Of a DNA stretch of 64,000 nucleotides, positions 11,344 through 21,535 are shown piece by piece. Position numbers and translations under genes: made by a program. Position 1 is the first letter of the stretch, and every line of letters starts with the position of its first letter. The notes under the pieces are model-generated. The model worked only from the letters and a program-made list of their open reading frames with translations, was not told where the DNA came from and did not search any database. The stretch is from positions 29,280,248 through 29,344,247 of the forward strand of contig NC_089598.1 of NCBI RefSeq assembly GCF_019320115.1, given 5' to 3'. Source of the stretch: Miscanthus floridulus (lineage: Eukaryota > Streptophyta > Magnoliopsida > Poales > Poaceae).

Positions 11344-12149
11344 TACGCTAATATTTTATGTATACCTTTAATAGCTTCTTTTAGTAACTTTTTTCCTATA
11401 TATTTTGAAAAAAAAACTTGTCAAATTCACTCAAAATGCATATTTGTTTTTTCTACTAATATTATTTCATTATTTCATGCAGTTATAGCTCAAAATTAAT
11501 TTATATCAACTAACATTCTATAATTGCAATTAATAAATAAAAAATATCAAACGGATCCGAAAAATTGTAAAAATTTGACATGAACTAATCTATGTTGTGT
11601 ATTGCCTATACAAAAATTTTTGAACTCAAACCCAATTCACATGTCACTTGGACTCTAAATCTTACCGGATCCTTATAAGTTCTACGAATTTTCTCCGGAG
11701 ATGCTTCCGTTTGTAAGCATCATACGTCACAAATTGTGCGAAACATTCTCAATTTTTTACCACGGCCTCCACATATGATATCATGACATCTTGACAAATC
11801 TCGTGATTTTCAGACTTCGTTTGGTTTTTGTAGAATTTAAAAATCATTCGGACACACGTTCGTGGTCGTGTTTCCTGAACAAAATGTTCGAAATTTCTTT
11901 TCATTTCCTGTATGAGACATCAATCCGGATTCAATGACATGAATATGATTTTTCCACTCATTTTATTATATTATTTCAATCACTTGCAGTTCAAATTTCA
12001 CTTAAATCAATAAATTACTCAAAATGAAATTAATTCACTAAATATAGCAAACAGACCAAGAAATAGACCAACTTTTAACATGCAGTACCAAATGTCGTAT
12101 GTGGGGGGTAGAAAAATTGTGGAGGGCCGAGGAGGAAAAAATAGTTTTG

Positions 12150-12538
12150 GATTCGCCGAGTGTCTCCATAAACACTCGGCAAACCCATACACTTCGCCGA
12201 GTGCCGGAATAAAACACTCGGCAAATCCATACTTCGCCGAGTGCCTCTAACAGACACTCGGCGAAGTCCTAACGGCCGGCACGCCGTCCGGTAGAACGGC
12301 GCACGCGTGGGTCACGTGTTGGTTATTGCCGAGTGTCCCCTAGAGGCCGAGTGTTGACACTCGGTAAATATTACATATGCCGAGTGTCTGATGGTTGCGA
12401 GTGTTGACACTCGGCAAATTATAAATATGCCGAGTGTAATAGTATGCCGAGTGTCTTGGAGGAAACACTCGACAAAGATGTTGTTTGCCGAGTGCCCGAT
12501 ATAATGCACTCGGCAAACATAAAGCACTCGGCATTGTC
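12150..12538. repeat. CACTA-A right subterminal repeat array
   Basis: About twelve copies of GCCGAGTGT/ACACTCGGC lie in inverted pairs, several with changed flanks (TTCGCCGAGTG, TATGCCGAGTG). The array stops 8 bp before the CCGTAGTG terminus. It is less regular than the left array. Confidence 0.8.
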
Positions 12539-12556
12539 ACTGTTTCCGTAGTGTGA

Positions 12557-13243
12557 GTAATCAATACGACGTACAATTCACCGGTTACCAAAAGCTACCT
12601 ACTTCCATTTAGCCTATATATTTATTTATTACATGAAAGTTTATATTATTAGAGACAGAGACCAACTGGGATTATATTTGTCCTACACAGAACACAGGAC
12701 TGCAGGAGGCCGGATTGTCCGATCAGTGTCATCAGGCACTAAGCCAATAAAGCCATGAATTATGCGCGTAGCGTTCAGAAGGCGGAAGCAAAGCTGATGG
12801 AGTGATGGTGACGGCTGTACTACGTTGCAGATTCCAAGGGGGCGGCAGCTCCCGCTTTGGATATACGATCGGATTCTGGATGGAACGGGGCGGTGAACGC
12901 ATCAACTGGACAGCTGATCGATCACTGATGAGAATCAAATGCATGCAGCGTGCAGACTAGAATAATTCTCTTCTTCTCGCACAAACTAAACAAAGATTGT
13001 AGTATTAGTGGTGGTGGCACAGCAGAGCAGAGCAACGACGAGAGCTACTACATCAAATCAAAATTAAAGTCGTTAACGCAACGATCGGCATCGGTCCCCG
13101 TCTCTACGAGAGCAGAGCAACCCAATTAAGTTCCTTCAGGATCATACAGGCTTACAGCCACTGGCAAAGTGGCAATGCACTGCTAGTGTGCGGTGAACAG
13201 TCGGAAGGAGTAGTCATGCATCATGGAGCTCGAGTCCGCGTCG
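12557..13243. other. Region 3' of the WAT1-type gene
   Basis: This lies between the right end of CACTA-A and the stop codon of the minus-strand transporter gene. It should contain the 3' UTR and polyadenylation site. No element ends or other genes were recognised. The CACTA terminus is about 690 bp from the stop codon. Confidence 0.45.
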
Positions 13244-15046
13244 TCAGTGAACGCACTTGGGCACAGACCGCGGCGGTGTCTCGACGCCGCCGGTGACATG
13301 GTGGCCGCCGCCGAGCGCGGCATGCTTGCCGTAACCGTTGCCGTTGGCCGCGGGAGCCGAGGTCAGGGGCAGCTCGCCGGCGACGGCCGCGGCGCCGGGC
13401 TTGCCGTTGCCGAGGTGGTCCTTGCTCTTGCCCCAGATGAGGCAGTAGAGCCCCACCACTATGATCACCGCGCCAATCACGCTGTAACCACAAGGCCGGG
13501 AAAGAAAGGAGTTAGTTAATTAATCAGCAAGTGAAGGCACTCGATCGATCTTTTTTTTTGAACAGTCACTCGATCGATCGATCAGTGAAGCTCAGCTACT
13601 CGTAGCTGCTTGTAAGTAAACTGGCATTAGAATAGGTTACCTTCCGAGGGTGGTCTCCTCTTTGAGTATGGTGGAGCCCAGGATGGTGGTGATGATCATG
13701 ACCAGGGGCTGGAACGACGTCACGAACACCGGCCCGCGCGCCTGCGTCACGATCCCCTGCACGTAGAAGGCCACGCCGGAGCACACGATCCCCTGGAATG
13801 GAACGCCGCCAGCAGATTAGCAGGTTAGTTTAGCTAGCTAGCTCGTCGTGGAATCGTCGTCGTTATTGTGACGAAAGAAAAGATTACTGGACAGCAGTTA
13901 GTTTAGTCAGGTAAGGATGGATTGATTACGGAATAGACGGCGGTGAAGAGGCGGGTGTCGAAACCGATGACCCAGGCGCTCATGTCGTGGCGCTCCGCCA
14001 CCAGCGCCACCCCGCCGGTCAGCACAGAGCCCAGGAAGCAGATCAGCGTCGCCAGCGTCAGCTCCGCAGGGTAGCTCTGCAGCGTGTTCGACTGCATAGG
14101 GATGCTGTTAGTGTTAGCGCCTGATGCCTCGCCATGCTGCCTCTCCTTAGTTACGCAATGCATCATGGAGTCAGTGCGCGCGCGCGCGGTGGCCGTGTCG
14201 TGCTCGATTGCTCGTACCTGGAGGATGAAGAAGCCGGACCAGCACAGGCAGCTGCCAATAATCATGACGGTGCCGTTGAGCCAGGAGGCGCTGCTCTGGC
14301 TCTCCACCGCGGCGGCGGCGGCGTGGTGGTGGCCCGCGGACCACGGGAACGGCACCACGGGGCCGTGGTAGAGGATCATCAGCACGGCGCCGGCGACGGT
14401 GAAGACTGTGCCGACGACCTTGGCCTGGCTGCGGAGGCTCCGGAGCCTCAGCTTCTCCATCCGCATGACGAGCGCCATCAGGAACGTGATGGCCGGGAGG
14501 ATGTTGACGAGGGCCGAGGCGAAGGTGGCCGAGGTCAGCTTCGCGCCGAGGTAGTACATGTTCTGGTCCAGCACTGGCCTGAAACGCATGAATATAATGC
14601 ACGTTAGCAGAACAGCAGATTTTCCTCTGCATTGTTCACTGCAGGTTTGCAAGCATGGCGACCGGGGCACATACTCGAGCACGGCAAGCCCCATGATCTT
14701 GAGGAAGATGAGAGGCGTCATCTTGGGCCTCACTCCCCTGCAATTAACGAAATAACATCACCATCGTCTATGAATTAGCAACACGAGGACGACATTAGGA
14801 GAAACTAAAGAACCTACGACGGTTATACATGCACCATGATTACTAGTAGTGGTACCTCTCGAAGATGAGGGCGAAGGGGGCCATGACGACGGTGGCGACG
14901 AGGTTGCGGTAGACGACGAGGACGAAGTGGTTCATGCCGCGCTTGAGGGAGGCGACGGAGAGGATGTACATCCCGGAGAACCCAACCTGCAGCAGCACCA
15001 TCGCCAGGTACGGCTTCACTTCGTTCATCACCTTCCCCACGCCCAT
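13244..15046 (-). CDS. WAT1-related / EamA-type (nodulin MtN21-like) membrane transporter
   Basis: Six exons with canonical GT/AG borders give an unbroken 388-residue protein: 15046-14856, 14737-14675, 14578-14218, 14091-13930, 13792-13641 and 13481-13244. The ATG at 15046 (AGCCATGG context) is chosen because the product then starts as the family does, with KPYLAMVLLQVGFSGMYI. The first EamA half spans about residues 10-150 (LEPVLDQNMYYLGAKLTSAT at 84-103) and the second about 185-325 (GIVCSGVAFYVQGIVTQARG at 260-279, LGSVIGAVIIVVGLYCLIWG near 308-327). This predicts about ten membrane helices and a hydrophilic cytosolic tail. Members export or import amino acids, auxin or other small molecules at the plasma membrane or tonoplast; the substrate is not predictable. 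The loop near residues 168-177 is rich in His and Ala. Exon number and length are normal for the family, and no defect was seen. Confidence 0.93.
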
Positions 15047-15224
15047 GGCTGCCGCTGATGTCCCCGGCCCGAACCGGCCCGGCACGCCTGATTACTAGCT
15101 AGTACTAGCACGACGGCGTGCGTGATGAGGACGGAGGCAGCAGTGGCCTGGTAGCTAGATGAGCTAGCTCACTTGTTGTGCTCCTCTACTCCACGGCGAG
15201 GAAGACAGCTCGCTGGGCTGCGGG

Positions 15225-15232
15225 TTTTATAG
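15225..15232 (-). promoter_or_regulatory. TATA box of the WAT1-type gene
   Basis: CTATAAAA on the minus strand lies about 180 bp upstream of the ATG, in a GC-rich setting. This predicts a transcription start near 15200 and a 5' UTR of about 150 nt. A MITE begins 73 bp further upstream. Confidence 0.65.
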
Positions 15233-15304
15233 GCATGCGCGGGCGCGCGGCACACGTCAGGTCAACGTCGTCCCATGCATGCATGGCCCGCGCGACGTCA
15301 CGAC

Positions 15305-15581
15305 TGGGGATGAAAACGGACGGATAGGACACGGACGGATATCACTAATATTACATTTGTTTTCATATTTCTGTTCGGATTCGGATAATACGAATAGTGT
15401 CAACTTTGCTGGATAGGATACGATTGGATATCGACATCATAAATATGCGATTTGAGTATTCGGATACGGATACGGTATCGGATGTTGAATATCCGGACTC
15501 AGATACAGACAGATCTCAACCCCTCTAAACGGATTCGGTCTCGAATATGGTCGGAAAATATCCATACTGTTTTCATCCCTA
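15305..15581. mobile_element. hAT-type MITE upstream of the WAT1-type gene
   Basis: The terminal inverted repeats are TGGGGATGAAAACGG and TGTTTTCATCCCTA. The 8-bp target duplication GTCACGAC is perfect at 15297-15304 and 15582-15589. The interior repeats GGATACGGAT/ATTCGGATA motifs. It is a common grass MITE type. It lies about 260 bp upstream of the ATG and close to the TATA box, so it may supply promoter sequence. Confidence 0.85.
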
Positions 15582-16060
15582 GTCACGACGCAGTTGCAGG
15601 TTGCAGCATACCCCTACACTCTTGACTGTTCCAACAAGGCCATTTTCCGCAGCACATCCATCCATCGGGTGCTCTCCACTAGCTAGCTCAAAAAAAGAAA
15701 AGGTAATTACGTGCTCCCCCATCGCAGACGAAAGTTCACGTCTCTATATTTGCGTGTATGTGATGTTAACACGTGAATAGACGAGGTCTTCACGCTAAAA
15801 TACCCCCATCACACAAGCATGTTTAGGTCATTAGGTGCAACTCGTGGAGACGCGTCACTACCGGAATTCTCAAATTTACCGAGTGTTTTTATGTTTACCG
15901 AGTGTATTTTCTCGGGCACTCGGCAAACAAGTTCTTTGCCGAGTGCTGAGCTAAAAATACTTGGCAAAAAAAAATACTCGGCAAAGAGGAGGTTTGTCGA
16001 GTGTCAAAAAAAACACTCGGCAAAGAGGGGGTTTGCCGAGTGTTTTCTTTTTTGCACTCG

Positions 16061-16330
16061 GTAAAGAAGTAAAATCTTTTTTTCTGGGAAAGAAAGAGAA
16101 GAAAAAAATAAAAAAAAACTTTGCCGAGTGCCCAGATCTAAGACACTCGGCAAAGAAGTAAAATCTTTTTTCTGGGAAAGAAGGAGAAGAAAAAAAAACT
16201 TTGCCGAGTGCCCAGATCTAAGACACTCGGCAAAGAAGTAAAATCTTTTTTCTAGGAAAGAAGAAGAAGAAAAAAAATGAAAAAAAATACTTTGCCGAGT
16301 ACCCAGATCTAGGACATTCGGCAAAGCAAA
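16061..16330. repeat. Tandem repeat of 65-85 bp in CACTA-B
   Basis: There are three to four consecutive units of AAAGAAGTAAAATCTTTTTT, then CTGGGAAAGAAGGAGAAGAA, an A-rich run, and TTTGCCGAGTGCCCAGATCT with ACACTCGGC. Each unit therefore carries one subterminal motif pair. Such amplification multiplies the presumed binding sites. Confidence 0.8.
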
Positions 16331-16854
16331 AAATGTAGAAAAAAAACCACCCGCACCCCTAAAATCCCGCCCTCCCCTCCCCAGCCCCACTCCTCCCGCA
16401 CCCGCCCCTCCCTCCCTCCCTCCCTCCCCTTCTTCTTCCCTATCCTCACTGAGCCGCCCCTCTCCCTCCCTCAGCGTCTCCCTCCCGTCTCCCCCTGCCG
16501 AGCCGCACCTCTCCCTCCCGAGCCGCCCATCTCCCTCTCGATCCGCACCTCTCCCTCCCATCTCTCCCTCACTACGGCGGCCCCTCTCCCTCCCGTCTCT
16601 CCCTCCTTCCGGCAAGGCTGGCGTGGGCGGCCGGCCCCGGTGGCGTGGATGCAGCCAGCTTCGGCTCGGTTGCGGGCGGCCCTGACACGGACGGAGGCAG
16701 TCTCGCGGCGCGGACGCGCGTCTCGTGGTGGGCGGCCCCGGTGGCACGTCACTCCCCCACCTGAGCAGCGGCCAGATCTGTCAACTTCGAGCAAGAAGGC
16801 GTGGAGTTTGACGGAGGGCGACCGGATCTCAGCGGTGGGCCGCTCTCCCTTCCC

Positions 16855-16995
16855 CCCACCTCCAGATTCGGCGGCGGGGTCTCGATCCGGCAGCAGGAGG
16901 CCGGATCCCGGCGACGGGTGTCTCGATCAGGCAGTGGGAGGCCGGATCCCGGCGGCGGGCGTCTCGATCCGGCAGCGGGAGGCCGGATCCGGCCC
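16855..16995. repeat. GC-rich tandem repeat of about 42 bp in CACTA-B
   Basis: About three units contain GAGGCCGGATCCCGGCG and GTCTCGATCCGGCAG. It lies in the CG-rich interior, with no coding role seen. Confidence 0.7.
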
Positions 16996-17939
16996 CTCCC
17001 CTCTCCTCCTCCCGTCTTCCCCGTCGGATCCGACCCCTCCCTTCTTCCCCAGCGTGGTGCGGGCGGCGGTGGCCGGCATGGATGGTGGTGGCGGCAGTGC
17101 TGGTGGTGCGAGCGTGGTGTCGGCATGCCTTTTTTTTTTAAGTTTGTCGAGTGTTTTTTTGCACTCGGCAACGTCTTTGCTGCGTGCCCGACAAAAAACA
17201 CTCGGTAAACTAGCGTTTGTCATTAAAGGGTTTGCCGATTGTCGTTTGCCGAGTGTAACACTCGGCAAACCCTTTGCCGAGTGTTTTTGGGGCTTCGCCG
17301 AGTGCCCCTGGCACTCGGCAAAGCTCCTGTATCCGGTAGTGCGTGTTGTAACGCCTCTGCAAATATCGGCATGTATGCATGATCTCAGAAAGTAGCTTGT
17401 CCAATTTTGACAGGCTCATCAAACCAAAGAGAGCTCAGCTTGTCTAGGAGGGACTCCGCTAGAACAATTTTACTTTAGGTTATCTTAGTGCCGGCGGGCT
17501 AGCTAGGGCGTTCTCAAACATCGTAGAGATGTAAGAGGAACATAATAAGGGTTTGGAAGAGGTTAGGGCACTACTACAAAACTAGTTTGCAGCAACGACA
17601 TCTTTTTTTGGTAAGGGCGGCTCACTCTGTAGCCGCCCCTACAGTGCCCCGTGGGGGTCCCACGAGGCCAGTAGAGGCGGCTGGTGATACGAGCCGCCCC
17701 TACAAATATTTTTGCATTTTTAAATATTAGTTCTGCATATTTTTTATAAATGTATAAATGTATTAAAAATAATTTGCTATATTTGCCCATACACATAAAA
17801 AACAACTTGCATATATATATATATATAAAATGATACATTTTCTTTTTTAAAAAATAAAAAAATATTTAAAATTGAAATTTTGAATTTTTAAACTTCGAAT
17901 TGAATTTTAAGTCAGAAAATGACTTAAAATAAAAATATT

Positions 17940-19160
17940 GTAAACATAAAACTTGTAAAACTCATCAAGATCTACAACTTTTATTTTGGTCATCTTATCA
18001 TGTGACTTTGTTTGAATTATTCAAATTTTGAATTTCATAAAATGGCAACTTCAAACAATATTTTCAAAGAGTAAATGATTTTAGTTGGAAAAGTCATAAA
18101 TATAAAAGTTGTATAACTCATCAATTATATGAGAGATATAATTTTAGGAAAAATCATCACATTTGGAGTTATTATAAGGGAGAAAGACTAGTTACAAGTT
18201 TGAACATTATTTTTGTTTGAACAAGTGCGATTTCTCTTTTTAATCTCTGGCGAAAACTTGTAACTAGTCTTTCTCCCTCATAATAACTTCAAATGTGATG
18301 ATTTTTTTCTAAATTTTTCTAAAATCATGCTCTATCAAATTATTGTGGTCATCTTCTCATGTGGCTTTGTTTGAAAAAAAATCAAATTGTCAATTTCAAA
18401 AATATAGAAACATGGAACAATATATTGAAGGAGCATATGGTTTCAAATGAAAAAATCATGAACATAAAAGTAGTAGAACTCGTTAATATATACAACTTTG
18501 TTTTGGTCATATTTTCATGTGACTAAATTTAAACAATTCAAATTTTGAATTTCAATAAATGATACATTCAAACAAAACTTTGAGACACCAAATAATTTGA
18601 ACTCAAAAAGTCATGAACATAAACGTTGTTGAACTCATCAAGACCTACAACTTTTATTTTGATCATTTCTTCGTCCGACAAAGTGATAGTAACATTGTTG
18701 ACAAAACTTACATATCTCTCATATAGTTTATGAAACCATATGAGAGATATGTAAAATTTATGAATAATGTTCTTATCACTTTGTCGGATAACAAATGACC
18801 AAAATAAAAGTTTTAGATCTTGATGAGTTATACAATTTTTATATTTATAATTTTTCTAGCTAAAATCATTCTCTTTGAAAATGTTGTTTGAAGTTGCCAT
18901 TTTATGAAATTCAAAATTTGAATCATTCAAACAAAGTCACGTGATAAGATGATCAAAATAAAAGTTGTAGATCTTGATGAGTTCTATAACTTTTATATTT
19001 ATGACATTTTCAGATTAAATCATTTGGTGTTTAAAAATCTGGTTTGAAGTTACAATTTTTTTAAATTCAAAATTTGAATTGTCAAAACTTTGTCAAATGA
19101 AAAGATGACCAAAATAAAAGTTTGACATCTTGATGAGTTATACAACTTTAATGTTGACAA
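17940..19160. repeat. AT-rich nested inverted repeats in CACTA-C
   Basis: A unit of about 150 bp containing TCAAGATCTACAACTTTTAT, TTGAATTATTCAAATTTTGA and CATAAATATAAAAGTTGTA recurs several times. It is in one orientation up to about 18660 and in reverse complement from about 18790 to 19150. Two strong local hairpins lie within: 18172-18290 (GAGAAAGACTAGTTACAAGT and its complement) and about 18660-18800 (GACAAAGTGATA...TATCACTTTGTC). Together they form a foldback of roughly 1 kb that would yield double-stranded RNA if transcribed. Confidence 0.75.
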
Positions 19161-19413
19161 CAATTTTAGTTGAGGTCATTTAGTGTCCTAAAATTATATT
19201 GGAAATTTTAAAATTCAATTTTTCAAAATTTTAAATATGTTTTTAAGAAGAAAAATAGGTCAGCAATTTGTTTTAATATATATATTTATTTATATATATA
19301 GAGTAATCCAAATAATTATATATATATATATAATATAGATTTAATAATTTATATAAATAGAAATATATTTATAGGGGCGGCTTAATCAGGAACCGGGGCG
19401 ACATCGTCCTGGG

Positions 19414-19420
19414 TATATAA
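19414..19420 (+). promoter_or_regulatory. TATA box in CACTA-C
   Basis: TATATAA in GGGTATATAAGCG lies between the AT-rich foldback and a CG-rich leader. It is well placed to start transcription toward the plus-strand gene, with an untranslated leader interrupted by an intron before the ATG at 21536. The leader (about 19420-20050) is CG-rich and has no recognised protein. Confidence 0.5.
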
Positions 19421-20397
19421 GCGTTGGCGCTCGGGGGCCAAAATCGACTAAGTCTTGGGTGCTCTCTTCTTCCTCCCGACGCCGTCAGGCTGCTCAATTT
19501 TCCCCCTACGCCCCGCCACCGTAGCCGCCTCCCGGCCGACTCCCCCTCTCCGCACCCCCTCTCCGCACCTCGACACCCCGGGCTGCAACAACGCCGCCAC
19601 ATCTCCATGGCGGCTAGGGTTTCAGATCGAGAACCCGGCCAGCCGTCCCGCCGCCACCGCCTTTGTGCCCAACCTCCGCCGCGCCGTGCCCTACCCCCCC
19701 AGTCCGCCTTCATGCCCTGCGCGTCGCCGTTCCCCATGCCAACACGGGGGCTAAGGTTTTCACTGATGACCTCGACGACCAACACCATGCCTTCCCACCC
19801 ATCTCCAACCTTGATCGACGTTCGAACTCCCTCCCCTGGTGACTCTGGTGTCTGCGCGCTACCGTGATGGGCCTACACTGGTTGTGGTGTCCTCCGGCGT
19901 TCGTGCCCCTTCCCCTAGCGGCCTGCCCCGGTGTGCTCCAGCGTCGGCGCCCCCTCCCCCAGCGGGCTTGCCCCGGTGGCCGTGCGTCCGGCGTGCGTGC
20001 GCTCCACCGTCCCATGCTGCCACCCCTTTCTTTGGCTAGGTCTTCTGCAGGTATCCCCCACCCCTTCTCCTCCATTCCTGCTCCACTGGTGTTTGCTGAT
20101 GTGAATGTGGAATTAAGCTTAGTGATGCTCACTAATTGTGGTTGCACACATGGAATTTATATAACAGGAATGCTAACTTCATATATAGTTCTAATGTGTC
20201 TAGTGTTGTCCTTCAACTATCACGTAATATTCCTTTGCTTACTCTAATCATAAGTAGTTGAGTAATAGTGGTTTATCATCCTTGTAATTAGCTACTCATG
20301 CATAGTCTTGTTAGTAGAATAAGTGAAGCACTTGATTGCACTTGAATGCTGAAATGATTGCATGAGCAGTTCTTGTTAAGTGGTTTTTTTCATCACG

Positions 20398-20866
20398 CTA
20401 ATCATGTTTTCTGTGAATATGTTATATACAAAAGTTGCAGCTAACTTCCATGTACTGCTTGTCCTAGAATTTCATGATTCTAGGCCGACTAATTTAAGAG
20501 TTATAGATTTTGCAAGTTCTCAGTCAGTTTCTTTTTTACTTTCTGTACAGATCTGATTGATGATGCTTTTTGGCTTAGTTAATCATGTTTTCTATGAATA
20601 TGTTGTATACAAATGTTGTAGCTAACTTCCATGTATTGCTTGTCCTAGAATTTCATGATTTTATGCCTAGTAATTTAAGAGTTATAGATTTTGCAAGTTC
20701 CTAGTCAGTTTCTATTTTACTTTCTGTACAGATCTGATTGATGATGCTTTTTCATCATGTTAATCATATTTTCTGTGAATATGTTGTATATAAAAGTTGT
20801 AGCTAACTTTCATGTATTGCTTGTCCTAGTATTTCATGATTTTAGGCCTACTAATTTAAGAGTTTA
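20398..20866. repeat. Tandem triplication, period about 181 bp
   Basis: Two full copies and one partial copy of a block starting AATCATGTTTTCTGTGAATATG occur at about 20400, 20580 and 20760. The block includes TTGTAGCTAACTTCCATGTA, CTTGTCCTAGAATTTCATGA and CTGTACAGATCTGATTGATG. It lies in the presumed leader intron of CACTA-C, with only a few differences between copies. Confidence 0.85.
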
Positions 20867-20896
20867 TATATGCTCCTTTTGACAGGCAACAACTGC

Positions 20897-21060
20897 TTTG
20901 TAGAGCCTCCTCTCCTACTTCTACTACTTCTACTACTCTCCTCTCCTCTCCTACTACTCCTACTTCTAATACTAATCTCCTCTCCTCTCCTACTACTTCT
21001 ACTACTACTCTCCTCTCCTCTCCTACTACTTCTACTCCTCCTCCTACTGCTACTACCCTA
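20897..21060. repeat. CTCCTCTCCTACTACTT low-complexity repeat
   Basis: A pyrimidine-rich imperfect microsatellite made of CTCCTCTCCTACTACTTCTA units, with a smaller relative at 21100-21150. It produces long Leu-rich or Ser-rich frames that are not genes. Confidence 0.8.
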
Positions 21061-21535
21061 TTACTAATACTACTATGTTTTTTATATGCTCACTGTTTTT
21101 GTTTGGCCTCCTCTCCTCTCTCTATTACTACTTCTACTTCTTCTACTACTCTATGTTTGGTAGCAGCTGCTATTTCTTTTTGGGAACAAGCAACTGCTTT
21201 TTTGGCAAACTCTCATCTCCTCTCCTTTGTTTTGCCAATAATGAAATTGTCCAACTCTAGAAATTATCAGGAATATGAACTGATGATCATGAACTTGTGA
21301 GGAACTTAGCATCATTACCAGCCGCCCCTATTGTCTTTTTCTATATGCTCACTATTTTTATATATGCTCACTGTGTTTATGATGCCTTTATGCTCCAAAT
21401 TCATGATCAAATGATGATTGACATGTTTCTGAGGCATCTACTACTGCTACTACTTGTTTTTTTGATCTATTGCTATTTTTTATCTTCTCACGTATCTAAA
21501 CTCAATTTCTTAGTTCTATTAGAACAAAACGCGAA

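Larger units (their letters stand above)
1956..12553 (-). mobile_element. CACTA-A: En/Spm-type DNA transposon, about 10.6 kb
   Basis: The ends are inverted: CACTACGG at 1956-1963 and CCGTAGTG at 12546-12553. Both are followed inward by arrays of the 12-mer TTTGCCGAGTGT and its complement ACACTCGGCAAA, the subterminal binding-site architecture of CACTA elements. The flanking 3-bp sites are TCA (1953-1955) and TGA (12554-12556), so the target duplication is imperfect. Internal genes run on the minus strand, placing the 5' end at the right. The element carries a transposase derivative (7126-8777), a Transposase_24-type gene (2991-7016), a hAT MITE (4009-4220) and apparent host exons (3517-4765). 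Lacking the catalytic domain, it is probably non-autonomous. Confidence 0.85.
15856..17341. mobile_element. CACTA-B: non-autonomous CACTA element, 1486 bp
   Basis: The ends are CACTACCGGAAT at 15856 and the inverted CCGGTAGTG ending at 17341. The 3-bp target duplication CGT is perfect (15853-15855 and 17342-17344). Subterminal TTTGCCGAGTGT/ACACTCGGCAAA arrays (15875-16330 and 17135-17330) match those of CACTA-A, so both probably answer to the same transposase family. The interior (16350-17110) is very CG-rich, encodes no recognisable protein and contains tandem duplications. Confidence 0.88.

Noticed and set aside
14134..14632. Long open frames overlapping the third exon of the WAT1-type gene in other frames
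   Set aside because: They are GC-rich shadow frames. The spliced minus-strand frame has membrane segments and family motifs throughout.
15047..15085. Upstream extension of the WAT1-type protein beginning PGRFGPGTS
   Set aside because: The codon at 15085 is GTG, not ATG, and the extension is not expected in the family. The ATG at 15046 has a good context.
20870..21067. Leu-rich frame resembling a membrane segment
   Set aside because: It derives from a CTCCTCTCCTACTACT microsatellite and has no flanking gene structure.
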